A stretch of 64,000 bases of DNA from Hyperoplus lanceolatus (lineage: Eukaryota > Chordata > Actinopteri > Uranoscopiformes > Ammodytidae), in contig CM049403.1 in the NCBI GenBank assembly GCA_026929865.2, positions 26,349,001-26,413,000 of the forward strand, written 5' to 3'. Shown here piece after piece: positions 11,935-24,013 of the stretch. Position 1 is the stretch's first letter, and the number at the start of each line of letters is the position of its first letter. The notes beneath the pieces were generated by a model. That model was not told where the DNA came from. It was given only the letters and a program-made list of their open reading frames with translations, and did no database searches. The position numbers were made by a program, and so were the translations under genes.

Positions 11935-12012
11935 CAAGTCCAAGTTTACTTACAGTATATAGCACATTTAGAACAACCTCACTTGACCAAAGTGCTGCAC
12001 AGGCTTAAAACA
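11935..12012 (-). repeat. LINE (L2-type) 3' tail fragment
   Basis: In reverse complement this reads GTGCAGCACTTTGGTCAAGT, then AAATGTGCTATATACTGTAA and GTAAACTTGG. It is close to the 3' end of the L2-like LINE at 34925-34993, which has TACAGCACTTTGGTCAGTGA and AAATGTGCTTTTATAAATAA. Only the tail is present. Confidence 0.5.
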
Positions 12013-12113
12013 CTATATAAAACAACATAAAAGTAACATGAAAAAGAAAACACAGTAAAAGAAAACCATGAAAAAGTTTAATAATATTATGCAAAAATAT
12101 GTTGACAGAGAAC

Positions 12114-15100
12114 GTCTGGTGGCCGGGTCTGCCATGGGGCCCGGCCGGGCACAGCCCGAAAAAGCTACGTGGCAACACACTCCTCCTCTACAACTGATGG
12201 GCCCACCACTCATCGGAGGAACCGCTGGGGTCGGGTGCGCTGCCTAAAGGGTGGCAGTGAAGGGCGGGGACCACGACGGACCAGACCCGGGCGGCAGAGG
12301 TTGGCTTTGGGGACGTGGAACGTCACCTCGCTGTGGGGGAAGGAGCCGGAACTGGTGCGGGAGTTGGAGCGCTACCAATTAGATCTGGTGGGGCTTACCT
12401 CCACGCACAGTCTTGGCTCTGGAACCGTACTTCTGGACAGGGGTTGGATTCTATTCTTCTCTGGAGTTGCCCAAGGTGTGAGGCGCCGGGCCGGTGTGGG
12501 ACGAGCCCCCTGCTGGGCGCTACTACGTTGGAGTTTACCCCGGTGGACGAGAGGGTCGCCTCCTTACGCCTCCGGGTTGAGGGGGGGAAGACTCTGACTG
12601 TTGTTTGTGCGTATGCACCAAACAGCAGTTCGGAGTATTCGGCCTTCTTGGAGACCCTGAACGGAGTCCTGCATGGGGCTCCGGTAGGGGACTCCATAGT
12701 TCTGCTGGGAGACTTTAACGCGCACGTGGGCAATGATGGAGACACCTGGAAAGGCGTGATTGGGAGGAACGGCCTCCCCGATCTGAACCCGAGTGGTCGT
12801 TTGTTGTTAGACTTCTGTGCTGGTCATGGTTTGTCTATAACAAACACCATGTTCGAACATAAGGATGCTCATAAGTGTACATGGTACCAGAGCACCCTAG
12901 GCCGAAGGTCGATGATCGATTTCGTGATCGTATCATCTGATCTGAGGCCGCATGTTTCGGACACTCGGGTGAAGAGAGGGGCGGAGCTGTCAACTGATCA
13001 CCATCTGGTTGTGAGTTGGGTCAAAGGGTGGGGGAAGACTCTGGACAGACCTGGTAAGCCCAAACGGGTAGTGCGGGTGAACTGGGAACGTCTAGCGGAG
13101 GCCCCTGTTCAAGAGATCTTTAATTCGCACCTCCTGCAGAGCTTTTCTAACATCCCTGTGGAGGTTGGGGGCATTGAACCCGAGTGGTCGATGTTCAAAA
13201 CTTCCATTGCTGAAGCCGCGGCAGGCAGCTGTGGTCTCAAGGTCTTAGGTGCCTCAAGGGGCGGTAACCCTCGAACGCCGTGGTGGACCTCGGTGGTCAG
13301 GGAAGCCGTCCGACTGAAGAAGGAGTGCTTCCGGGATATGTTATCTCGGGGGACTCCTGAGGCAGTTGCAAGGCACCGACAGGCCCGAAGGGCTGCAGCT
13401 TCTGCCGTGTCAGAGGCAAAGCAGCGGGTGTGGGAGAAGTTCGGAGAAACCATGGAGAAGGACTTTCGGTCGGCACCAAAGTGTTTCTGGAAGACCGTCC
13501 GGCACCTCAGGAGGGGGAAGCGGGGAACCATCCAAGCTGTGTACAGTAAGGATGGGACGCTGTTGACCTCAACTGGGGAGGTAGTCGGTCGGTGGAAAGA
13601 GCACTTTGAGGAACTCCTGAATCCGACTAACACGCCCTCTATGTTGGAGGCAGAGCTGGAGGCTGATGGGAGATCATCGTCAATTTCCCTGGTGGAAGTC
13701 ACTGAGGTAGTTAAACAACTCCACAGTGGCAAAGCCCCGGGGGTTGATGAGATCCGTCCAGAAATGCTGAAAGCAATGGGTGTGGAGGGGCTGTCTTGGA
13801 TGACACGCCTCTTCAACATTGCGTGGAAGTCGGGTACAGTGCCGAAGGAGTGGCAGACCGGGGTGGTGGTTCCTATTTTTAAAAAGGGGGACCAGAGAGT
13901 GTGTTCCAACTACCGGGGTATCACACTTCTCAGCCTTCCCGGCAAAGTCTACTCCAAGGTGCTGGAAAGGAGGGTTCGGCCGATAGTCGAACCTCAGATT
14001 GAAGAGGAACAATGCGGATTCCGTCCTGGCCGTGGAACAACGGACCAGCTCTTCACTCTCGCAAGGATCCTAGAGGGAGCTTGGGAGTTTGCTCATCCAG
14101 TCTACATGTGTTTTGTAGATCTGGAGAAGGCTTATGACCGGGTTCCCCGGGAGATACTGTGGGGGGTGCTGCGGGAGTATGGGGTGAGGGTGTCTCTTCT
14201 CAGGGCCATCCAATCTCTGTACGCTCAAAGCGAGAGCTGTGTACGGGTTCTCGGTAGTAAGTCAGACTCGTTTCCGGTGGGGGTTGGCCTCCGCCAGGGC
14301 TGCGCTTTATCACCAATCCTGTTTGTGATATGTATGGACAGGATATCAAGGCGTAGTCGTGGTGGGGAGGGGTTGCAGTTTGGTGGTCTGAAGATCTCAT
14401 CTCTGCTGTTTGCGGATGATGTGGTTCTGATGGCATCATCGGCCTGTGACCTTCAGCTCTCATTGGATCGGTTTGCAGCCGAGTGTGAAGCGGTTGGGAT
14501 GAGGATCAGCACCTCTAAATCTGAGGCCATGGTGCTCAGCAGGAAACCGATGGATTGTCTACTACAGGTAGGGAATGAGTCCTTACCCCAAGTGAAGGAG
14601 TTCAAGTACCTCGGGGTCTTGTTTGCGAGTGAGGGAACAATGGAGCGTGAGATTGGCCGTAGAATCGGAGCAGCAGGGGCGGTTTTGCACTCGCTTTACC
14701 GCACTGTTGTGACGAAAAGAGAGCTGAGTCGTAAGGCAAAGCTTTCGATCTACCGGGCGATCTTTGTTCCTACCCTCACCTATGGTCATGAAGGCTGGGT
14801 AATGACCGAAAGAACGAGATCGCGGGTACAAGCGGCCGAAATGGGCTTTCTCAGGAGGGTGGCTGGCATCTCCCTTAGAGATAGGGTGAGAAGCTCAGTC
14901 ATTCGTGAGGAACTCGGGGCAGAGCCGCTACTCCTTTGCGTTGAAAGGAGCCAGTTGAGGTGGTTCGGGCATCTGGTAAGGATGCCCCCAGGGCGCCTCC
15001 CTAGGGAGGTGTTCCAGGAGCGTCCAGCTGGGAGGAGGCCTCGGGGAAGACCCAGGACTAGGTGGAGAGATTATATTTCCACGCTGGCCTGGGAACGCCT

Positions 15101-15206
15101 CGGGATCCCCCAGTCAGAGCTGGTTGAGGTGGCCCGGGAAAGAGAAGTTTGGGGTTCCCTGCTCAAGCTGCTGCCCCCGCGACCCGGTTTCGGATAAGCG
15201 GTTGAA

Positions 15207-15236
<30 letters not shown>
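12114..15236 (+). mobile_element. Near full-length RTE-like non-LTR retrotransposon
   Basis: A GC-rich 5' region is followed by one coding region for an endonuclease and reverse transcriptase and by a (GAT)n tail at about 15206-15236. The host sequence ATGTTGACAGAGAAC is duplicated at 12099-12113 and 15235-15249; 13 bases are unambiguous and two more could belong to the GAT tail. A perfect long duplication and a nearly intact frame mean a recent insertion. The single-ORF layout, 3.1-kb size and short-repeat tail suit the RTE group (Rex3-like or related teleost families); the exact family name is not certain. Confidence 0.9.
12169..15197 (+). pseudogene. Endonuclease-reverse transcriptase ORF, frameshifted in the endonuclease
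   Basis: Encodes the target-primed reverse transcription protein of the LINE. Domains in order: an apurinic-like endonuclease, starting GTWNVTSL (about 12310) with [11 protein letters not shown] in the frame opened at 12169, then [11 protein letters not shown] (about 12703) and STDHHLVV (about 12989) in the next frame; reverse transcriptase with [10 protein letters not shown] (about 14020), [11 protein letters not shown] (about 14112) and catalytic FADD (14409-14420); and a C-terminal region ending [10 protein letters not shown] and LLPPRPGFG. The endonuclease changes frame between about 12500 and 12540, so an indel there separates the first part from the rest. The 960-codon open frame from 12315 uses an artefactual start: its first roughly 65 codons are out of frame with the true endonuclease. 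From 12540 to the stop the frame is clean. Confidence 0.85.
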
Positions 15237-15237
<1 letters not shown>

Positions 15238-15249
15238 TTGACAGAGAAC

Positions 15250-16850
15250 CTTTTGCTAAAACATTCAGTACAAACAAATCGTGAGCAGATGAACTTGTTC
15301 AAAAAGATGTTCTTATCACATTGATGTGAAACACAACACGGCTATCCTACATTAAATATATAATATTTATTTATTTGCATTTGAAAATTTGTGGATTATA
15401 AATGTTACTTTCTGGGCTGCAGACTGGAGCTAATTGCAGTTATCCCAATAAACAGCTTTTTGCCTAGCGTCACAGTTATTTCTATGTGACATGGCAGTAG
15501 CTCTGAGTACGCTGTGGTGTCAGGGGATGTTCCCGGTGAATGACTGAAGTCTCACATCTCCCACTGCATCACATGGCACACTGTCCTTCACACACCATAT
15601 GTCACTGTTTCATACATAGCCCAGCACGGTTACCATGGTAGCAAAAAGGAAGTGAGTAGGCTTACTCTCGATGGCACTGTGTTGTGTCAGTCACATTTTG
15701 GGAAATTCTCTACCAGATCTAGATCGCTAAAGGCATACCTATCGCATGGTGCTTTGCTACACTGCTATGTTTCTCCTCATAGTTACTGTAGTAGACCCAC
15801 AATAAATTACAAAGGGTCAGTTTTCAGTTCACAGAGTTTGGTGACTCTTTGTAACGCCTCAGCACTTATAACCGTGTTTGGGCAAAAGAAGGAGAGCGGC
15901 ATCAGAGAAGTACAGCCATTGTAACAGGCCTGGGGCATTAGATGGTGAACAGGGGCTATACTGTCTATGGGCTAAATACATTAAAAAAAACGTTGAATAC
16001 TTTTAGTCAGGTTTCTGGTAGCACTGAATTGTTGAATTGTGCTTTTAACAACGCCCTGAATCATATATTTTAAATTACTTCAGGGTTTCTGTCACAAAAT
16101 GTCTTCTCTCAAACTATTGTACATTTTATTAGAAGGAATATAAACATAATAGAACCAAGGCTGGTCGCGCTGAATTACACCTAATTTACTCAGTTTGATC
16201 AGACAAGTAGCTCTTTGAGTACATAAAAGAGCTATGTTTAAACCAGTAATTCATCAATACTGAAATAGACTCTGACGTAAGTATCTTCTCTTACTAAATC
16301 AGATTTACCTAAAAGAAGATCTTCTAATTTAATTTGAGCATTGACCTAGAAACTGCATGTAACACTTACTCTTTGTTAAACATTGGCATTGGACCTGCAC
16401 ACTTTAACTTTAACTGTACATTTTTAAATGGATTCATAACACCAACTATTGCCCACAGAAACCTGACATTAACACCATTCTCATTTTGTTTTCTCCACCT
16501 ATGAAGTTTCCTTTGTCAATCTAAAGCTGATTATATGTGTGTGTGTGAGAAAAGGGAAAATAAATGTATCTTTTACGTGGCCAAGATGAATCAGAATAAA
16601 GCATCTAAAGGTATGAATGAAGTGTGTCGAATTTCATTTGACTAATGTGAAATCAGAGACGGATGGTGTGACCCTATCCTGTCACACTTCTAGCCAAAGC
16701 TCAGGGGTGAAGTGATAAGAGCTGGTTACATTCGCAGGGATTTGAAAACCTTTATTCTAAATGTACCATTGCAACTTAATTTGTTAATTCTTTATAAAAA
16801 AAATTAAACCAAGGGACATTGTCATTGTGGTGTTAGTATATTGTGGTACC
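15250..16850. other. Intergenic sequence, no gene recognised
   Basis: AT-rich spacer after the LINE. No RGS-like exon, clear repeat end or conserved frame was found. Confidence 0.45.
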
Positions 16851-16852
16851 CC

Positions 16853-17146
16853 TGAGTCCTTACCCCAAGTGGATGAGTTCACGTACCTTGGGGTCTTGTT
16901 CACTATTGAGGGGACAATGGAGCATGAGATTGGCAGTAGAATCGGAGCAGCGGGGGCCGTATTGGACTTATTTTACCGCACCGTTGTGACGAAAAGAGAC
17001 CTGAGCTGCAAGGCTTAGCACTCGATATACCGGTCGATCTTCGTTCCCACCCTCACCTATGGTCATAAAGGCTGGGTATTGACCGAAAGAGCGAGATCAC
17101 GGGTACAAGTGGCCAAAATGGGTTTTCTCAGGAGGGGGGCTGGCTT
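16853..17146 (+). pseudogene. Decayed fragment of the same RTE-like reverse transcriptase
   Basis: About 290 bp match the intact LINE between roughly 14577 and 14870. It reads SLPQVDEFTYLGVLF, then [20 protein letters not shown], an in-frame TAG at 17016-17018, and [20 protein letters not shown]. It is truncated at both ends, without the catalytic core or 3' tail, so it is an older dead copy. Confidence 0.85.
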
Positions 17147-17409
17147 TATTCAACAACTAACCCAAAGCCTGAATCCTCGACATGATGGGTTTGTCTACAG
17201 TGGCCTTGCAGCGGCGAATCTCTGGTGTCAGTGTCTACCAATTAGAGGAGGGCCCAATAGGCAGGATAACCACACTTTACTCTGGAGTCCATGTTGTGTT
17301 GTTCAGAGCAATTCTAGCCACATATGTGACAAACAAATCAATTCAAAGGATTTAATTTCCACAAGAAGTCAGCATGCTTTATTGTAAGGGTCACCCACCT
17401 TGCCTCATA

Positions 17410-17555
17410 AAAATGTTGATAGTTAGCCTGCTATCGGTGTATGAAAGTGTGTGTGAATGGTAACATGTATGGGAACAGGTCTCTCTTGCAAAAGAGTCTT
17501 CGGTCTCAATGGGATTTACCTGTATAAATAAAGGTTAAAAAGTAAAAAAAAAAAG
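17410..17555 (+). repeat. Retroposon 3' end fragment
   Basis: It contains CTGCTATCGGTGTATGAAAG with a GTGTGTGTGAATGG module shared with the SINE at 5770-6100. A teleost retroposon tail follows: GCAAAAGAGTCTTCGGTCTC, AATGGGATTTACCTGTATAA and ATAAAGGTTAAA, then poly-A. It is probably a composite or truncated SINE/LINE tail. Confidence 0.45.
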
Positions 17556-17559
17556 GGTC

Positions 17560-19030
17560 AAACAACCTCTGAAAACTCTACAACTGTATATCCAGTCCTG
17601 ATGACAGTGTGGCCATTTGGAACTGCTATTAACACTTTTCCCTTTAGGTGTGGCCACACCTAATACAAACTTGTTACGTTCATGCATCACCCCACCTTTA
17701 AGATTAGATAGACGTTTTGGATTTGATCTTGAAGGCTATAAATTCCCACAGCTTGTTCTTCTGTTCCAATAATCTGCAGAAACCTTTGCTTCAAAGCCAG
17801 ACCAAATATATTATATCACAGCACCAACATGAAGGACAGATACAATCTCAAGGGTCAGTGCTGCTAATGCTAAATTCGGCCATAACGCTAGTCACTCGCC
17901 AAGGATCTGTCTCGTTCACTAAAGGTTCTCACACCACACAACACGATTTCTGGCCAAGCCAAGCTATTTCTCTGCACTCCAGTCTGTTCCCAGTCCCTTG
18001 TACAACTAACAGGCTCAAATGTATAAGGCTGCGGTCCGTCGAATGTGTGTGAGCCAGTGTCGCCATTGGCAGTACAATCCATGTTCATTATTGTAGCAGT
18101 TGACCTCGCTGGCCATCTCTCCCTTGTGTAGTTAAATGCCACAATGTCCTCAATTTATGAATTAGCCTTAGATAACTGAGTCTAAATTTCAGTGTAAGTG
18201 TGAGTAGAGATATTTTTCAGGGATTCCTCTACTTAGTCAATCTTCTAGCACAGATGGTTTGATGGTTTCCAAGCATGTCTATATTTATTTGAATTTAAAG
18301 CGAAATATACGCTCAAACTATATATCTTGCATATTGTACCTTCCATAAAAGGACTCCAGTCCACAGTTTGACTGCGTAGAAAGGTTTCAACAATTAAGGA
18401 GTAACTTACTTGTGGCTGAAACAAGTGAGTGGTCATGCTATGTCATTCTGACCATTTCTTAAACTTCCTGTCACTTTGCTGAGTCTCTCTGTTGCAGTCT
18501 ATTTGCCGTTTCCTCTTTCTCTCATACGGCTGTAACCTCTGTTGCGTGGATTTACACCACTTTTCTGAATTTCCTTTTGCGAGGTATGAATGTTGAAGTT
18601 GATGTTTTTGATGTTGAAGACTCACGAGACAGACAGGCTTCACTTTTCCAAAACACACAGCGTGTTAAGGTCACCATTTGCCTATCACGATCACTGTTAC
18701 TGTAATTTGCATTTGTGCTGCAGGACTAAAAATAATGTCAACACAGCACACTGTCAGCCACAGAGAGTGCTAATTGTTTGGCTCATCCAGTTAGGAGGGG
18801 GGTGGATTGTAGGGCAACAGCAGAGGGACAGGAATGGAAACAGAGACAAAAAATAGGGAGGCAGGCATCAAGAGAGGTGGGAGGCATACATGCAGTACAG
18901 TGTGAGTATGTGTCGTTTCTAACAGTGAGGTAGGAGGAGAGGAGGAACAGGAGGAGGTAGGGGTGCTTCCTCTTCAGTCTGTGCTGAGTCTCTGATGTAT
19001 CCCAGCAGCCTCAGTCCGTGGCAACAGGAA
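17560..19030. other. Intergenic sequence upstream of the rgs13-like gene
   Basis: No repeat or exon recognised over most of it. The last 150 bases are purine-rich, then GC-richer and lead into the TATA box at 19038, so the proximal promoter of the next gene probably lies at about 18880-19060. Confidence 0.4.
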
Positions 19031-19037
19031 GCCCTGG

Positions 19038-19044
19038 TATAAAA
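19038..19044 (+). promoter_or_regulatory. TATA box of the rgs13-like gene
   Basis: TATAAAA, 96 nt before the start codon, predicting a transcription start near 19068 and a 5' UTR of about 65 nt. This fits a regulated, inducible promoter, as is common for R4 RGS genes; induction itself is not visible in sequence. Confidence 0.6.
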
Positions 19045-19090
19045 AGCAGCGTCACAGGGGGAACCCTCCGAAGTGTCTTTCAGCCGCAGC

Positions 19091-19126
19091 ATGAGCAGGA
19101 CGCAGAGCCCGAGAGTGTGGACTTAA
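19091..19126 (+). promoter_or_regulatory. Upstream ORF, 11 codons, before the rgs13-like start
   Basis: The first ATG after the predicted transcription start opens an 11-codon frame ending in TAA at 19124-19126, only 7 nt before the main ATG at 19134. Such close spacing usually limits reinitiation, so main-frame translation would need leaky scanning. The frame is observed; its effect is inference. Confidence 0.4.
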
Positions 19127-19133
19127 CAAGACA

Positions 19134-20741
19134 ATGCCCAGCCTAATCGTCGAACCACTCAACACACAACACTTCATCATGGACAGAGATGACAGGAACA
19201 GAAACAAGAACATGTGAGTGAAACTTTGACTTTGACTCTTAGCCAGGTTTTTCCCTGTGAATATGTACTGATGTGGGACTTGATGAAAAAAAAATTATTT
19301 GTTAACGTATCTGTTTTATTTGCAAAAAAATATCTTGTTTTTTCATTCACGCAAAAAACCTTTCAGCAACAAGAGCATAGACATAAATATTATGGATGCT
19401 TCATGGTATCACAAATGAGTTTAACTTAATAATGTTGTCTAACTATACCACACCACATGCTCTCTTGTCTAATTCCTAACATGCCCAACATGCTTTGACC
19501 AATTCACTTGAAGCTAATTTAACAGCAGTAAATCCAATAGGGATTTATTCATGTATTTCTTATCTTTACACAGTGGAAAGAACTTTATGTGCCGACTCCA
19601 GTGCATGTTCTCACACTCATCGAGCTCTGAGAGGTAAGGAGAATTATGGAGTGTTTTGCAAACATTTCAGTTTTTAAAATAGCCAGCCATCTCCTATCAT
19701 TTCCATCTATGGCATCATGAGAGGATTCAAATGAACTAGAGACACCATGTTTGCTTTGGCAAAACATGCACGCACGCCAGCATATCCCATGGTTGGACAT
19801 TTTTGTATGAATTTGATAAGCACATCAGCTATGCTGCCTTGATTAGACTGCTTTATGTGTCCTTGCAGTCTCTGCAGTTCACCCCAGCTTTATTCTACCC
19901 AAATTTGATTCTAGTTGAGTAATCTAACTTGCATTCTCTCTCAGCAGGCTAAGTTTAGAAGATACCCAACAATGGTCACAGTCACTGGAAAGGCTTCTCG
20001 AGTCTAAATGTAGGTTGCTTTTCCACAGAGGACGAGAATACTCCTAGAGGAGTAAAGTATCTTCATAAGATTAAACAAAAGTGTTTAAAAAATAAAAATA
20101 CTTTTTGAATTTTTTTTATATGTGTTTTCTGTGCTTCATGCTTGGTGTGTTGTTGTCTTCCTCCCCTCAGATGGAATGGCTACCTTTCGAAACTTTCTCA
20201 AATCTGAATACAGCGATGAGAATATTGAATTCTGGCTCACCTGTGAGGACTACAAGAAGATCAAGTCTTCATTCAGAATGTCTTCAAGAGCCAAGAAGAT
20301 TTATGAGCAGTTTATCAAAGCAGAATCTCCTAAAGAGGTAAATCCAATGTAGGGACTCTTTATATTCACATACAGACAAAGTATATCTTACATATACTTC
20401 CATCGTTCTGTGTTGTAATGTTGGATTGAAAAAAAGGAGGATACATTGTAAGGGCTGAGGAGCAAATTGGAAACATTCTTGACTCAAAATGCTGTATCTC
20501 AGATCTCTTGCTCTTAGCCTCAAATCCCTTATATCTATCTGCCTCATTCCAGATCAACATTGACTATCACACCCGGGAGCAGATCAAAAGGAACATCAAG
20601 ACTCCCACAATGCACTGCTTTGACGACGCACAGAAAATCGTTCACGGGCTGATGGAAAGAGACTCGTACCCGCGGTTCCTCCGCTCGGACATTTATAGAA
20701 CTCTCCTGGAAAACCTTGCCGCCGAAGCCACCAAGGGATGA
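19134..20741 (+). CDS. rgs13: Regulator of G-protein signalling 13-like (5 exons)
   Basis: Small R4 RGS protein that speeds GTP hydrolysis on Gi/Gq alpha subunits. Coding exons 19134-19213, 19574-19633, 19948-20009, 20171-20337 and 20553-20741 give 185 codons plus TGA with phases 2-2-1-0. The N-terminus has a Cys-containing FMCRLQCMF segment (residues 31-39), reminiscent of the WICKMC of mammalian RGS13 and a possible palmitoylation site. The RGS box runs from about residue 50 to 172: Trp56 of the first helix, SDEN at 82-85, Asn125 and [10 protein letters not shown] at 157-166. YKKI, SRAKKIY and AQKIV are close to RGS13. Selectivity positions are Ser82, Asp160 and Arg167, of the Gi/Gq type. 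It is the RGS gene next to rgs2, as RGS13 is in mammals. rgs1 is the main alternative. A GA-rich tract starts just after the stop codon. AATAAA candidates lie at 22395 and 22452, implying a 1.7-kb 3' UTR if used. Confidence 0.88.
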
Positions 20742-20754
20742 ATGCGTTGCCGGG

Positions 20755-20788
<34 letters not shown>

Positions 20789-20792
20789 AATA
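20755..20792 (+). repeat. GA-rich simple repeat in the 3' UTR
   Basis: An imperfect (GA)n tract begins about 14 nt after the rgs13-like stop codon. It probably lies in the 3' UTR. Confidence 0.6.
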
Positions 20793-21267
20793 AAGAAAAA
20801 AAGGACATTAAAGCCATAACTGGAATGTTTGAGCTCCTTCAGGAGGAAGGACTGAAAACAAAGAAGGAAGGAGGGTCGACACGAGCGCCCCACAGAGTCA
20901 CTCAGAGGCCTCACATCTCAGCGACGTCACTAGATCCAGAAGATAAACTGTGCAGTAGTCCCATCATGGGAGGGTCCCCACACTGAGCACTATGGACAGT
21001 GTAACAAGAGGAGAACATGATTTAACCAGCATCAAGGACACTGACCCTGTAGTGCATGCTTGCACTGGATGATAACCCTGCGTACGTAGCCGAATTGACC
21101 ATTTTTGACAATGAATGAATCAGTGAGGCGACTGACACCCGCTACGACGGTGAGGCTGCATAGGCAAACCATGCAACGGACCTCCTTCCCCTTCTTTGCA
21201 GAGGTGTTTCCTGTGCAGATACAAGTTAGAGGATGTAAGAAGCAACGGACACACTTGATTAGTTGTG

Positions 21268-21270
<3 letters not shown>

Positions 21271-21318
<48 letters not shown>
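21271..21318 (+). repeat. (TG)n microsatellite
   Basis: Uninterrupted TG run of 48 bp, followed by short GA interruptions and a further GTGTGTG. Confidence 0.97.
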
Positions 21319-21326
<8 letters not shown>

Positions 21327-22179
21327 TGTGTGTGAGAGGGAGAGAGATAATTAGTCCGTAGTTGTAGCTTTTAATTCCCACCGACATGGAATAAGCTGTT
21401 GCAATAAGAGTTGGCCAATTATCTAATGACAGCACTAAGGAAGCCAACAAATCCATAGCGGACAGAGGTGGTTCGATATTGATATGTCATCCTGAGTAAA
21501 TGAGTCAACGACGGCCACTTTGTCCTGCAAGATATTTTTATTTTGTATTGGATCAATATGTGGTTTTACAAACTGATACAAATATTCTGTTTTAGATTCA
21601 AGCCCCCTGTATCATTTTTACATAAAAAGTAGTATAGTAAGTAAAAAGTAGTATTTTTTTATATAGTATTTCATATATTTTTTTTAAGGTAGCTAAACAT
21701 AATCATGCACATTTTTGGTATAGAATCTGAACCAAACTCTTGCACTACAGCAACCAAAAACTTCCCATTAAGGGCCTGTGACGTCTAATTCCTCAGAACA
21801 CGACCACTGGCTACTTAGTCTTAGACTAAACCAAATTCTTACTGCACTGAAGTGTCAAGAGTAGTGATTTTTATCTAAAAACTATTCGAGTGGAATTACT
21901 GTAGAGATAGAATGTGTCACATTTCATGATAAGATATCAAATCTCCTTGTATGGGCTGGTAATATGTCTTGTTATTGCTTGCCAAAGCATGTTGTTTTAA
22001 TATATTCTTAGTTACGTTTAGGAATTAAAAGGCAAGTTAACTTAAAAGTTAAAAAATGCATTATTTATTGTTTACTGTCACCTTTTGAGTACAATGTTTG
22101 TTGCAGTGTTGAAGTGCTTGTTAGAATGCTAGTGATTTTGAAGACATTAAATTATTGAAATTTCCCTTCTTTTTTAGCA

Positions 22180-22180
<1 letters not shown>

Positions 22181-22229
<49 letters not shown>
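22181..22229 (+). repeat. (CA)n microsatellite
   Basis: Uninterrupted CA run of about 49 bp. Confidence 0.97.
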
Positions 22230-22230
<1 letters not shown>

Positions 22231-23117
22231 AGAGTTTGCTGTTTCTGCTTTGTGGTCCCTCAGTTTTGTTTAAAGAAGGCAACATTACACTTCCAGTTAA
22301 ATAGGTTTCAGAACATGGCTTTAAATTACTGCAATGTTTGGTTAATGATAACCTTTTATATGTTTAAAGCAATATTCCACCGCATAAGGATGGAAATAAA
22401 AACGCTGTGCCAAGTTCTTGTGGGATAAGATTTATGCTCACTGTTATGGAAAATAAACTACAGTGCATTTCTTGGCAAGAGTCAACACTCAATCCAACAA
22501 AGTGACAAAGTCTATTTTTTTATATAACAGTGCTCCTGGTCTCTAATATTCAAACAGTCCTGCCTATTAACTAAAAAACAGGGTCGCCATCAACAAAAAG
22601 GCAGACAATTAAAACGAGAACGTGAGTACAGACATACAGTTATTCAACCCATTGTAATAAAACATTTAAAAGAAAATCCAACATTTGCTTTGAATCTCCA
22701 AACTTTAAATTAATATCCAAGAAAAAGGTATCCTGTGTGATAACCCACAAATTATATTGAGTTCTCTGAGTTTCCTGTTATCCGTTTTTTCTTTATCCCT
22801 GAAAGAAATCTGTTGACTTATAAAACGTGGTGCGTAACTAAAGTGAGCTGTTTTAGAAACGGGAAGGCTCGAGACTTCCAGTTTCCTATGAAATCAGTCA
22901 TTATGACAAAATGAGATTTTTCTCTGAAATGTAGCCATCCGGCCCTAACAAAACACTGTGCTATTCCAGAGAAGTAAAGTTAGTTTATTTTGCTTTGGGA
23001 AGCTTATGTATTTGTTTTTATTCACTCTGTGAGTGCCACTCTCAAACACACTACTAACTCGACTCACACTAACAAATGCAAGCACATGCAACCCAACACA
23101 CACACAAAACATACACG

Positions 23118-23120
<3 letters not shown>

Positions 23121-23150
<30 letters not shown>
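23121..23150 (+). repeat. (CA)n microsatellite
   Basis: CA run of about 30 bp in a wider CA-rich region starting near 23090. Confidence 0.95.
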
Positions 23151-23153
<3 letters not shown>

Positions 23154-23969
23154 TGAGTGAAACAGCCTGACAGTGCACTTGTACTCTATTACTCATTTGA
23201 AGAGATTTAACAGCATCTAAAACATAGCCTGTTGGTGTTCAACTTTACCTAAGAACACCATGTTCCCATACCGGTTCCAGACTGGATGTGAAGTGGACAT
23301 TAAGCTAATTATACACAAAAGCTTCTAAAAGCAAAAAAACAAAAGACTTTGAACTATCCATTTATCCACAATTATCCACAGCAAGAAAAAAATACCATCT
23401 GTATTTATTGCATTTTGAACTAACACAAAGGAAGATAAGGTCCAATAAGAGTACCGTAGGATGTTTGTAAAACACAGACAGCAATGCACTGGTCTGCTGA
23501 CATGTAACATGCTGCCACAACATGACAACTGCTTGTCTGGCATTGTGGGTGGGTCAGGGCACCGGGGAGCATCATTTCATTGTGTCACTCATACCTAAAT
23601 GTTTTGCAGACTTTTTCCATTAAGCAGACTCAAAGTTATTTATTATTAAACTTGTTTGCAGGTAAGGCAGTATGCAGGAATCTTCTTCACATTTTTGAAA
23701 TAGTCTTTCCTCTCTCACCTGTCTCATAGTAAGTAACTGCTGTGCTAAGTGTTCCTCTGTTTCCATTAAGTGGTTAACCAGTTATTCCTTTCCATACCTG
23801 ACATTTGGAAAACAAAAGGAAACAATAGAAGGTAACCATGCACAGTCACAGCAACAGGAAGCACTTTTGAAAGCATGTCAACAAAAGAAGAACATAACTC
23901 ACAAATAAGTGTGTCGAGCTCAAATGATGCAAAAACATCCTTTGTTATGTAGTGCACGGGATTTTTAAG

Positions 23970-24013
23970 TAATAATTACGGGCCCTCAATGTTTTGAGGA
24001 CCCGAAATTATTA
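23970..24013. repeat. Near-perfect palindrome at the head of an interspersed repeat
   Basis: Arms TAATAATTACGGGCCCTCAA (23970-23989) and 23994-24013 pair with two mismatches around a TGTT loop. It sits exactly where a long repeat (24014 to about 24900) begins, so it is probably the terminal hairpin of that element. Confidence 0.65.

Larger units (their letters stand above)
20800..23960. other. Probable rgs13-like 3' UTR and intergenic sequence with microsatellites
   Basis: No coding exon recognised. Microsatellites are listed separately at 21271, 22181 and 23121. AATAAA motifs at 22395 and 22452 are the best polyadenylation candidates for the upstream gene. Confidence 0.45.

Noticed and set aside
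12169-12597. A separate 142-codon protein
   Set aside because: Its middle is the first part of the LINE endonuclease; the end is out of frame. It is one half of a frameshifted ORF.
12315-15197. A 960-codon host gene (craniofacial development protein 2-like name often given)
   Set aside because: Endonuclease plus reverse transcriptase motifs, GAT tail and target-site duplication show a LINE; the first part of that frame is also out of phase with the real endonuclease.
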